A stretch of DNA of 64,000 bases from Chitinophaga varians (lineage in GTDB: Bacteria > Bacteroidota > Bacteroidia > Chitinophagales > Chitinophagaceae), in the NCBI RefSeq assembly GCF_012641275.1, contig NZ_JABAIA010000002.1, positions 1,798,001 to 1,862,000 of the forward strand, in the 5' to 3' direction. This document shows, piece after piece, positions 26,841 through 34,202 of the stretch (its first letter is position 1; each line of letters opens with the position of its first letter). Below the pieces are notes generated by a model. That model was not told where the DNA came from. It ran no database searches and was given only the letters and a program-made list of their open reading frames with translations. A program made the translations under genes and the position numbers.

Positions 26841-27878
26841 ATGGGAAAAGTAAAAGGTGTACTCAAGTCATATGTTATCATACTGCTTATTGTGGTGGTG
26901 ATCAATATCATCAACAATTTATCGGGGTACACCCCCGGGGAGTTTGATATGAGAGCGGAAATTGTGACCACCCTGTTGATGACCATCTTTGGGTTCTTTG
27001 GGTTTAAAGCATTGAACGATATTTTTCTCCGGAAAGTATTGAACTGGAATACCCGTACAGAAAGGAGCTTCCTGGTTTTTATACTGGTGTCTGCATGTTT
27101 TGGCGCTACGTTGATAGGGTGTTTTATGAAACTGGAGGTCTTTATTTTCCATACGCCCGATCCTGCCTGGCAGGGCTATGTGCGGAACATGCTGTATTCG
27201 GCCATGCTGTTTCTCTCCATCACGCTGGCTGCCACCCTCGGCAAATTCATTGACCACTGGAAACAGGGGATAGAAGCCACCGCCAGAATGGAACAGCGCC
27301 TGGCGCAAAGTCAGCTGGACCTGTTAAGAAACCAGGTCAATCCCCACTTCCTCTTTAACGCATTAAACACGCTGACTTCCCTGATCCGGGAAGATGAAGA
27401 ACAGGCAGTGGATTTTGTGAAACATCTCTCCCGCATTTTGAGGTATTCCTTAGCGCAGGAGACCAGCGGCACGGTGACAGTGGCCACGGAGCTGGCTATT
27501 GCAGACGCTTTCCTGGGCATCAGCGGCCAACGTTTCGGTGACAAACTCCTTTACAGCAAAGCCGTGAAGGACAACGTCCTGTCTCAGCAAATTGTTTCAC
27601 ACAGCCTGCTGATGCTGCTGGAAAATGCGCTCAAACACAATGAAATATCCCGTCAGCGGCCATTGCACATCAACATATACTCCACAGACGACTATCTTTT
27701 TGTAGAGAACAACCTGCAGCTCCGGCAGTCAGGGACTACTTCCATGGGTATCGGCCTGGCCAATATTACAGGCCGTTATCAGCCGCTGACCGATAAAACC
27801 GTAAACATTACATCTGATAAAACCTGCTGGCGGGTGGGAATCCCACTGCTCCCGGAGGATTTAAACAGCGAAAAATGA
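26841..27878 (+). CDS. LytS-type membrane sensor histidine kinase
   Basis: From the ATG at 26841 this is a 345-residue protein; a GTG at 26832 would add three residues. Four transmembrane helices fill about residues 5-145. They are followed by the His_kinase motif QVNPHFLFNALNTLTSLI, with the phospho-accepting His in NPHF, and an HATPase_c domain (LLMLLENALKHN, GIGLANITGRY). There is no periplasmic sensor domain; the stimulus is probably sensed within the membrane. It overlaps the downstream response regulator by four bases (ATGA), forming a two-component pair. Confidence 0.93.
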   Translation: MGKVKGVLKSYVIILLIVVVINIINNLSGYTPGEFDMRAEIVTTLLMTIFGFFGFKALNDIFLRKVLNWNTRTERSFLVFILVSACFGATLIGCFMKLEVFIFHTPDPAWQGYVRNMLYSAMLFLSITLAATLGKFIDHWKQGIEATARMEQRLAQSQLDLLRNQVNPHFLFNALNTLTSLIREDEEQAVDFVKHLSRILRYSLAQETSGTVTVATELAIADAFLGISGQRFGDKLLYSKAVKDNVLSQQIVSHSLLMLLENALKHNEISRQRPLHINIYSTDDYLFVENNLQLRQSGTTSMGIGLANITGRYQPLTDKTVNITSDKTCWRVGIPLLPEDLNSEK

Positions 27879-28639
27879 TAGCTTTAATTGTTGAAGACGA
27901 GACGGCCGCTGCAAGGCAGCTGGTGAATATGCTCCGCAAACTGCGCCCGGACTGGCACATCTGTCCCGTTGCTGAAAGTATCGCGGAAACGGTGCAGTGG
28001 CTCACTAACAACCCACATCCGGACATCATCCTGATGGACATCCAACTTTCTGATGGCGATTGTTTCACCATTTTTAAACAGACAGCGGTGAAGGTGCCGG
28101 TGATTTTTACCACGGCTTATGATGAATATGCGATCAGGGCTTTTAAAGTGAACAGTATCGACTACCTGCTGAAACCCATTGAAGAAGCGGAATTATCCGC
28201 GGCGCTAGACAAATATGAATCGCTTCGGCCTCTTCAGGCGCCTGACGCTGCCGGCGATCAGCTGAAAAAACTGATCGCTTCCCTGACGCCTGCCACAGGT
28301 GCCCGTGAACGGATGATGTTCCGCACGTATAACGGCATGAAAAGCATCGACTGTAACGATATCGCCTATATTAAAGCGCAGGACAAACACGTGTACGTCT
28401 ATACGTTTGACGGAGAAATGAACGTCACTGACCAGTCGCTTGATGAACTGGCGGAAACCTTGTCTGCCAGAACGTTCTTCCGGATCAACCGGAAATACCT
28501 CTGTCATATCAAAGCGCTTCAGCAGATAAGGCTGCATTCCAACGGGCGTACGCACATCCTGCTGGAGCATTGTAAAGATGATGCCATTTTTGTGAGCCAT
28601 TCGCGTAGTGCGGACTTTCGCCGTTGGCTGGACAGTTAG
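27875..28639 (+). CDS. LytTR-family response regulator
   Basis: This 254-residue protein has a receiver domain (acidic pocket VEDE, phospho-acceptor D55 in ILMDIQLSDGD, the conserved Lys in DYLLKPI) and a C-terminal LytTR DNA-binding domain (DIAYIKAQDKHVYVYTFDG, FFRINRKYLCHI). It pairs with the kinase gene it overlaps by ATGA. LytTR regulators bind direct repeats upstream of target promoters; the targets here are unknown. The stop overlaps by four bases with that of the convergent nuclease gene. Confidence 0.94.
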   Translation: MIALIVEDETAAARQLVNMLRKLRPDWHICPVAESIAETVQWLTNNPHPDIILMDIQLSDGDCFTIFKQTAVKVPVIFTTAYDEYAIRAFKVNSIDYLLKPIEEAELSAALDKYESLRPLQAPDAAGDQLKKLIASLTPATGARERMMFRTYNGMKSIDCNDIAYIKAQDKHVYVYTFDGEMNVTDQSLDELAETLSARTFFRINRKYLCHIKALQQIRLHSNGRTHILLEHCKDDAIFVSHSRSADFRRWLDS

Positions 28640-29544
28640 AGGCTGTACATTTTTTTCTTGAGTTGTGTCCGTATGCCTTCCGGTACGTTCTGAAAGAGGT
28701 TTAGCGGCACGCCGGCCGCTTTCGCTTTGGCTTCCAGTGTTTCCACGGTACAGAGATAGTTTTTCCAGGCGCCGGCTTTACCGGTGCCGGTGTACAGGTC
28801 GTTGTCATTCGGCATGTCCACTGCGATGACTGTGGCGCCGGCGTTGATACGTGCCAGGTCGTTAGTGCCTTTCGGAATAATGACCGCTACTTTCCATACT
28901 TGTCCGGGTACGGTGATGTTACCATTATCGAGAGTTTCCATGAAAGCTGTCTGGCCTTTGCCACGTCCACCTTTGCCATAGCTGCCCATGACGATGAAAG
29001 CCTCTTTGTCATCTTTCACCTGTTGACGGATAAAATCTTCCATATTGGCCCATGGCACCTGGTTGAGGGCTGCAGCCTGCGGTATCATGTTGGTCATGAG
29101 GAAAGTGGCGCTGTTGGCTTCTTTGGCTGCGCTGCGGTCGGCGGAGGGGCAGTTGTGGCCTCTGTCGAAGCCGGTATTGCTGCCGTTGTAGCTACCGGCG
29201 TTTACCTGGTACCAGCCCTGCGGCAGGCTGGGGTCTGGCCTGAAGTCGTTGGAGCGGTCTATGGTGCCAGGGCAGTCTTCTGCTTGCAGGTGCCAGCTAA
29301 CCCATACGGGGATACCGGCATTTTTGCTATATGCTTCCACAAAATAGGTTTGGTCCATCAGGAAGTTCTCCAGGAAAATCAGGTTGGACTTAGCATCGGT
29401 GGGGTTGCCAAGCAGCAGGTGGTCATTGTCAGCGACTGTGGCCGGTGGCTGAGTGGGAGCGGTTTCCCGGATATCGTCTTTGGTACAGGCAACAATCAGC
29501 AGCAGGGCCGCGTAGGTAATCAGCAGCCTAAAATTAATTCTCAT
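28636..29544 (-). CDS. DNA/RNA non-specific endonuclease, lipoprotein
   Basis: This 302-residue protein has a lipobox (LLLIVAC, Cys20) and the NUC1-family active site DRGHNCPSADR (catalytic H130), followed by TNMIPQAAALNQVPW, with the Mg-ligand Asn152. The family cleaves DNA and RNA with a single Mg ion. With a lipoprotein anchor it should act outside the cytoplasm, for nutrient scavenging or clearing extracellular DNA. No immunity gene is adjacent, consistent with a secreted nutritional nuclease and not a toxin. Catalytic residues are intact. Confidence 0.93.
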   Translation of the reverse strand: MRINFRLLITYAALLLIVACTKDDIRETAPTQPPATVADNDHLLLGNPTDAKSNLIFLENFLMDQTYFVEAYSKNAGIPVWVSWHLQAEDCPGTIDRSNDFRPDPSLPQGWYQVNAGSYNGSNTGFDRGHNCPSADRSAAKEANSATFLMTNMIPQAAALNQVPWANMEDFIRQQVKDDKEAFIVMGSYGKGGRGKGQTAFMETLDNGNITVPGQVWKVAVIIPKGTNDLARINAGATVIAVDMPNDNDLYTGTGKAGAWKNYLCTVETLEAKAKAAGVPLNLFQNVPEGIRTQLKKKMYSL

Positions 29545-29647
29545 CTATCCGTCGTTGTGAACATTAAAAACGCAAAGGAAAGATTTTAATGCTATACGCC
29601 GGTAAAATTGATGGAATAAAAAAAACGTATAGCCGTGTCAGATAGCA

Positions 29648-30808
29648 TCAGAAAACTTCATTGATGCCGAAGTAGAAGCCGGACTGGTCTTGTCCGCGGC
29701 CGTAGTCCAGCCGTATGTTGACGCGGTTTTTGAATTCCCAGCGATAGCCGATGCCATAGCTGAGGAGTGTTTGCTGAAAAGAAAGGGCATCGAAGCGGGG
29801 GAATATGTTGCCGCCGCCAACCCATATTACGGCGCTGCTGCGGCGGTATACGTGTTGCCGTAGTTCTACCTGCCCGGAGACATAATTGCGGTCGCGGTAC
29901 CGGCCTTCATAGTAGCCGCGTAGCCTGTTGGAGCCGCCGGCCTGTGCCAGCATGTTCCAGGGCACATCGCCGCTGTGTTCTTCTGCATAGAAGTCCATGG
30001 CCAGGATGCCGCCTTTCCAGAGTTGTTTGTACCAGTCGAATTGTAGTTCCAGTTTGGTGAAGCTGGTGTTATTGCCGAGGAAAGTAGGATAGAAGCGGTA
30101 GCCTATCCGCGCATAGATACCGCGGGCCGGATTGGGAATGAAGTCACGGGTATCGTAAACGATGAAAGGGCCTGCTCCCATACCGAAAACGCGCGTCGGC
30201 TGCATCAGCGGTTTACCGCCGGCGGTATCAATGTCTTTCGCCTGTCCGTTCTGTATATGGGCGCTGATGCCGGCATAAAACCGGTTGCTGAGGTTTATCG
30301 CCAGATCGGCCTGTAATTTTTCCGTGAGCAGCAGATAGTCGGTATAATCGTCTTTGGCGGAACCGGCATCATAACCGATGCCCCAGTATTTATCGGGGCG
30401 TGAGCTGAAAGACGCTTTTATCATCAGCCTGAAACGGTCTTTCGGGAAAATGGTGGTACTGTTAATACCGATGCCGTAAAAGCCGGTCAGCGCCACAGAA
30501 CCATATACGGCCACATTGGAAACCGGCAACAGGCTGTCTGTCCGGTCTGTCCGGTACTGTGCGGCCAGCATCACCGCAATGCCGGCGCTGGTCTCCGGTG
30601 TGTAGACAGGGCCACCGATGAAACTGAGGTCCAGATTTTTGTGTTTGCGCTCATCGTTGGTATGCGCCAGATAATGAAGCACACGCTGATACAAGCCCCG
30701 GGGGGCCGTTGTGTCTGTACTGTTGCCGGAAGATGGGGCCTGGCGGGCGGTTACCGTTACACTACAACAGAGCAATATGGGGAGTAGCAGTTTTTTTATC
30801 AAAACCAT
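29648..30808 (-). CDS. Bac_surface_Ag (Omp85-like) outer-membrane barrel protein
   Basis: From the ATG at 30808 this is a 386-residue protein with a signal peptide (LIKKLLLPILLCCSVTVTARQ); the frame extends to 30892 without support. The rest is beta-strand-rich and matches the surface antigen (D15) C-terminal barrel, including the loop motif GGSNRLRGYYEGRYRDRNY and a terminal Phe (FYFGINEVF). No POTRA domains precede the barrel, so it is not BamA itself. The role is unknown; such POTRA-less barrels may serve as channels or lipid-related exporters. Confidence 0.85.
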   Translation of the reverse strand: MVLIKKLLLPILLCCSVTVTARQAPSSGNSTDTTAPRGLYQRVLHYLAHTNDERKHKNLDLSFIGGPVYTPETSAGIAVMLAAQYRTDRTDSLLPVSNVAVYGSVALTGFYGIGINSTTIFPKDRFRLMIKASFSSRPDKYWGIGYDAGSAKDDYTDYLLLTEKLQADLAINLSNRFYAGISAHIQNGQAKDIDTAGGKPLMQPTRVFGMGAGPFIVYDTRDFIPNPARGIYARIGYRFYPTFLGNNTSFTKLELQFDWYKQLWKGGILAMDFYAEEHSGDVPWNMLAQAGGSNRLRGYYEGRYRDRNYVSGQVELRQHVYRRSSAVIWVGGGNIFPRFDALSFQQTLLSYGIGYRWEFKNRVNIRLDYGRGQDQSGFYFGINEVF

Positions 30809-30894
30809 GACCGCCCGAAAATAACGATAATTCGCGAAATGAAGGGGGGCGGGTGTGAAGAGTCTATGACCATAAAAGGACCTGAAAAACAAAA

Positions 30895-30921
30895 CGTAGC
30901 CCAGGGCTTTAGCCCTGGGAC
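30895..30921. repeat. Dispersed palindromic repeat, copy 2
   Basis: Same 27-base element as at 10582-10608, with arms AGCCCAGGGCT and AGCCCTGGG, differing at one loop base. On the minus strand it lies three bases after the stop of the RING/TerD gene, the same 3' position as copy 1 relative to fecR. It may act as an mRNA 3' stem or terminator, or be a REP-type mobile relic. Confidence 0.75.
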
Positions 30922-30924
30922 GTT

Positions 30925-33153
30925 TTAATCAACGAATAATTGTGTCACGGCGGCGGTGTCCATCGCCCATTTGGCGGTGTATATCTCATCGGCGTCGGCG
31001 GTGTCGGCCAGTTGCAGTTGTTGTGCGGCGGCTTTTATCTCCAGCAGTTGCCCGATGGTCATTTTCTGGTCCAGCTTTTTCAGCAGGCCGGTGATGTTGT
31101 TATTGTTTAGCTGCTGCACTACCTGGCCTTCATAAGGCATTTCCAGCCAGATGATGTTACGGGCGGCTACATCGAGTACTCCGAAGACCAGGCCTTTGGC
31201 CAGTCCGCGGGTGATACGCACCTGGTGTTGCACACAGGAAGGATCGTAGGCTACGCCTGTTTTTTCGGATATCTTCATTTTATGGCGGCTATCCATCCAT
31301 CCTACTACCATTTCAGGCACCAGGCTTCCGGAGGAGTAGGCGTTACAGGTGAAGGACACGTAACGGGCGCCGGCGGCGGCCAGTTGGTCCACGTTCAGTT
31401 CTATATATTCTGCGGTCCCTACATTGTTAGGGATAGAGCGGATATCGCCGCTATGCAGGCATCCGGTGGTTTGCAGGCGACTGAAGGAACAGTAGTCCGG
31501 TTTATGGTCATAGCTGATCTGGCAGCTCAGGTCCATATCCAGGTGCTGGGCTGGCAGCCCTTTGCCCCATTGCATGAACAGGCGGATACTGTTGCCTTCC
31601 AGCGGGAAACGGGTTCCCATCAGGGCTGCGGGCAGGTCCTGTATCTGTTCGCTACGGTCACCGATGGCGAGCGGTATTTTATACAACGCAGGATCGATGT
31701 ACATGGTACGTCCGTTGGCAGGGATAGCCGCAAAACGTTTACGGGTGGCTTCCAGGCACAGATTGGCCACGGCCTGCTGCATCCCGTCCAATTCTTCGGC
31801 AGTGTAGATGGTCAGCATTTTATTGGCCGGCAGCTGCTTGGCCGTACCTCCCAATGGTTTCACCACGCGGGTAGTATAAGGGTCGAAATAATAACCGGCA
31901 TACATCTGCAGGGTGAACAACAGCCGGGCAGGCACCTTATCGGCGACCTTGGAAAACGCATCGATAGTGGCTTCTGGGCCAAACCACAGCATGTTGGCAA
32001 ACAGGGAACGGGCAAATAATCCCGGGCGCTGTTGCAACAGGTAAAAAGTGCTGGAGGCATCATGACGCAGACGGAACTGGTCCAGCCGTCCCTGCCACAC
32101 TTCGTAGTCACCACGGTAAAATTTGTCCATGATGGTACGCAGGTGCTCAAAACCCGCACGTTTGCTGTATTCAGCCAGGCGTAAGGCACGGATGAAACGC
32201 ACCCACATCTGGCGTTTAGGATGCATATCGGCGCAGATCTTTGCGGCGTCCATAGACAGACCATTGATCCAGCGGGCGACGATCTGTGCATCTTCGCGGC
32301 GGTATTTCAGTTTCAGCGAAGCGGCGATGGCAGCTTTGCTGGTCTCGTTTTTTTGGGTGGCGCGGCGTTCAGCCCCGTTGCGCTTTGTCCGCGCGATAAT
32401 GGTTTTGGGCGCTACCAGTTGCAGGAACCCGGTATGTTTAAACCACAGGTAACGGAGTATATCCGTAGGCGTGGTAAACAATGCCTGCGCTTTTTCAGCA
32501 CGGCCCTGTTCCAACAGGATATCAATAACCGTGATCGCTGTTTCCCGCATCGCGATTTTTCCTGCCGGCAAAGGCAGTTCCGCCAGCAAACGACGCAGAC
32601 TGCTCTGCTGAGTGGCATCCAGCGCGGTACGGGACGCCAGCAGGTTCTCCAGGTACTGTTCCGCATCTGCCAGTGTCCACAGTTCGAGTACACGCAGTTT
32701 TTTATGCTGTCCGTAATGTTCTATAGCAGCGGTTTCCAGGGGGGTACCGCAGAATGGGCAGCCGTTGTAACGCTCCAGCGGAAAGGTATGAGGCGGTATC
32801 AGGTGGCCACAGGCCAGTCTTGTTCCACCGGTAAGCCCTAATAAGTTGGTGAAGTAGGTGATGATATGATCGGCGTAAGATTCTCCCGTAGGCACATGCC
32901 AGTTTTTTACCAGCGGCGCCCAGTTCAGCTTTACACCCATTACGTTCCGGAGCTGGTCCAGGATCTGCGCTTGGCAGGCAGCGTCGGTCTGTTCCAATGC
33001 GCGTAGCAACGGCTCTGACACCCCGAATCCCAGTTTGGCCATATTGGCCACCAGTAAAGCGGTATCAGGATTCATTCCTGTCGCGCCGTTCAGCGCTGTT
33101 GAAGGAATGTAAATGGCCTGTTGACGTAAAGCTACTTTTAGAATCTTGTTCAT
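30925..33153 (-). CDS. RING-like zinc motif protein with C-terminal TerD-like domain
   Basis: From the ATG at 33153 this is a 742-residue cytoplasmic protein; the frame runs on to 33639, but that part covers the tRNA-like element. Residues 1-110 are helical. Next comes a prokaryotic RING-like motif: C115-G-H117, H122, and NGCPFCG with C132 and C135. A long helical middle region follows. About residues 520-690 resemble TerD: LDMDLSCQIS, then LHSGDIRS, then AEYIELNVDQL and ARYVSFTCNAY. The layout resembles the MXAN_6230/SCO0854-type RING proteins as I remember them. TerD domains bind calcium and occur in stress and conflict loci. A tRNA-like element lies 81 bases upstream on the same strand. 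Function unknown. Confidence 0.8.
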   Translation of the reverse strand: MNKILKVALRQQAIYIPSTALNGATGMNPDTALLVANMAKLGFGVSEPLLRALEQTDAACQAQILDQLRNVMGVKLNWAPLVKNWHVPTGESYADHIITYFTNLLGLTGGTRLACGHLIPPHTFPLERYNGCPFCGTPLETAAIEHYGQHKKLRVLELWTLADAEQYLENLLASRTALDATQQSSLRRLLAELPLPAGKIAMRETAITVIDILLEQGRAEKAQALFTTPTDILRYLWFKHTGFLQLVAPKTIIARTKRNGAERRATQKNETSKAAIAASLKLKYRREDAQIVARWINGLSMDAAKICADMHPKRQMWVRFIRALRLAEYSKRAGFEHLRTIMDKFYRGDYEVWQGRLDQFRLRHDASSTFYLLQQRPGLFARSLFANMLWFGPEATIDAFSKVADKVPARLLFTLQMYAGYYFDPYTTRVVKPLGGTAKQLPANKMLTIYTAEELDGMQQAVANLCLEATRKRFAAIPANGRTMYIDPALYKIPLAIGDRSEQIQDLPAALMGTRFPLEGNSIRLFMQWGKGLPAQHLDMDLSCQISYDHKPDYCSFSRLQTTGCLHSGDIRSIPNNVGTAEYIELNVDQLAAAGARYVSFTCNAYSSGSLVPEMVVGWMDSRHKMKISEKTGVAYDPSCVQHQVRITRGLAKGLVFGVLDVAARNIIWLEMPYEGQVVQQLNNNNITGLLKKLDQKMTIGQLLEIKAAAQQLQLADTADADEIYTAKWAMDTAAVTQLFVD

Positions 33154-33234
33154 CGTTTTAACATTTATAATCAGATAATTTTGCCGCTGGTTTTTTGTAG
33201 AAAAACGTAGTAAGCGACAATTGACCTTGATAGA

Positions 33235-33352
33235 AAAGCAGGCTGGATTCGAACCAACATTCCCGGTTCCCTCAGGAAGTAAGCCCCGGTTGACCCTTTT
33301 GGTAATTCCGAAACTCCTATACCGGTGTCTTGCCAATTTAGACGACAGCTTT
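33235..33352 (-). ncRNA. tRNA-like RNA element without normal anticodon arm
   Basis: Read on the minus strand, 118 nt fold with tRNA geometry. The 5' acceptor strand AAAGCTG (33352-33346) pairs with CTGCTTT (33241-33235), six of seven bases. Two linker bases TC follow, with T at position 8. The D-arm is GTCT/AGAC, with a nine-base loop AAATTGGCA holding A14, G18G19 and A21. The T-arm is GTTGG/CCAGC, with loop TTCGAAT directly abutting the acceptor strand. The anticodon region is abnormal: stem CCGGT/ACCGG closes a 30-base loop, followed by a 27-base variable region. No CCA is encoded. It ends 81 bases before the RING/TerD start codon and could be a separate RNA or part of its leader. Confidence 0.65.
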
Positions 33353-33391
33353 AGTTGAAGTGGTAATGGTGAAAGTAAATCCCAAATGATG

Positions 33392-33460
33392 AAGTAACTT
33401 TTACTTGACCGCTTCGATGATACAAAGATGCAAGACCATGTGCGCAGTCTTTTTGCGCAG
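33392..33460. promoter_or_regulatory. Repeats and candidate promoter upstream of the tRNA-like element
   Basis: An inverted repeat AAGTAA-CTT-TTACTT lies at 33392-33406. Two direct copies of TGCGCAG (each with a palindromic TGCGCA core) lie at 33441-33447 and 33454-33460, 13 bases apart. Between them, on the minus strand, CATCTTTG (33430-33423) differs by one base from the -7 consensus TAnnTTTG. Together they look like a regulated minus-strand promoter. Confidence 0.4.
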
Positions 33461-33534
33461 ATATTTTTTTTCTGAAAAAAAATAAAAAGAGAGAGTGTTT
33501 TTCTTGCTGATAGGGGATTTGACGGGAGATGACA

Positions 33535-33542
33535 TATCTTTG
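33535..33542 (+). promoter_or_regulatory. Candidate -7 element for the HPP-family gene
   Basis: TATCTTTG matches the Bacteroidota -7 consensus exactly, 42 bases before the ATG at 33585. It shows that the longer frame from 33495 is not the true start. Confidence 0.55.
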
Positions 33543-33584
33543 CGGCGGAAAAAAAGTCCCGAGGGGCAAGCTGACAGTAGTAAA

Positions 33585-34202
33585 ATGTTATCTGTACAAG
33601 AAAGGAAAGCCGCACACCGCGAACATCATCAAAAAACAAAATTCATCAGACTACGCCGTGGTATACGGGTAGCCCGCTACGTTATGTACCGGGAGACGCT
33701 GATCGATAAGAAAAATATTTATTGGTCGTTTATCGGCGCTTTTGCCGGTATTGCCTGCGTTGGGTTGCTCAGTCATTTTTATCTCCCGGTGAAGGACAAC
33801 CTGTTTCTGATAGGGTCTTTCGGCGCATCGGCGGTATTAATATACGGTCATACCCAAAGTCCGCTGGCACAGCCGCGCAACCTGGTTGGAGGGCATCTGT
33901 TAAGCGCCCTGGTGGGCGTAACGGTCCGGTACCTGGTACCATGGCCGGAATGGGAGTGGCTGGCCTGCGCATTGGCTGTGGCGGTATCGCTGGTGGTGAT
34001 GCAGGTGACAAAAACGGTGCATCCGCCGGGAGGGGCTACGGCATTGCTCGCGATCGCCGGTTCACCGGCCATCCGCAAGCTGGGCTTCTGGTACGTGTTG
34101 TCGCCGGTGGCTTCCGGAGTGGCCATACTGCTGCTGATAGCGGTGATCGTCAACAATATGACCAACATCCGGCAATACCCTGACAAGGGTAAATGGTTTT
34201 AA
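33585..34202 (+). CDS. HPP family integral membrane protein
   Basis: From the ATG at 33585 this is a 205-residue protein with a basic, cytoplasmic N-terminus (about 40 residues) and four to five transmembrane helices. The family motif HPPGGATAL is present, along with PRNLVGGHLLSALVG. HPP proteins are implicated in nitrite transport in plastids and cyanobacteria; in Bacteroidota the substrate is unknown. It is divergent from the tRNA-like/RING locus, 232 bases from the tRNA-like 5' end. Its stop overlaps by four bases with the convergent DUF2231/cytochrome gene. Confidence 0.9.
   Translation: MLSVQERKAAHREHHQKTKFIRLRRGIRVARYVMYRETLIDKKNIYWSFIGAFAGIACVGLLSHFYLPVKDNLFLIGSFGASAVLIYGHTQSPLAQPRNLVGGHLLSALVGVTVRYLVPWPEWEWLACALAVAVSLVVMQVTKTVHPPGGATALLAIAGSPAIRKLGFWYVLSPVASGVAILLLIAVIVNNMTNIRQYPDKGKWF

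Noticed and set aside
28636..29544. Secreted nuclease as a toxin of a polymorphic-toxin system
   Set aside because: No toxin-delivery domains, repeats or immunity gene are adjacent; a lipoprotein anchor fits a nutritional nuclease better.
33235..33352. A functional, canonical elongator tRNA
   Set aside because: No seven-base anticodon loop can be formed, the variable region is 27 bases and a mismatch sits in the acceptor stem, so I call it tRNA-like only.
33154..33639. N-terminal extension of the RING/TerD protein to 904 residues
   Set aside because: The extension would encode the tRNA-like element and its upstream repeats, and overlaps the promoter of the divergent HPP gene; the ATG at 33153 starts the conserved-looking protein.
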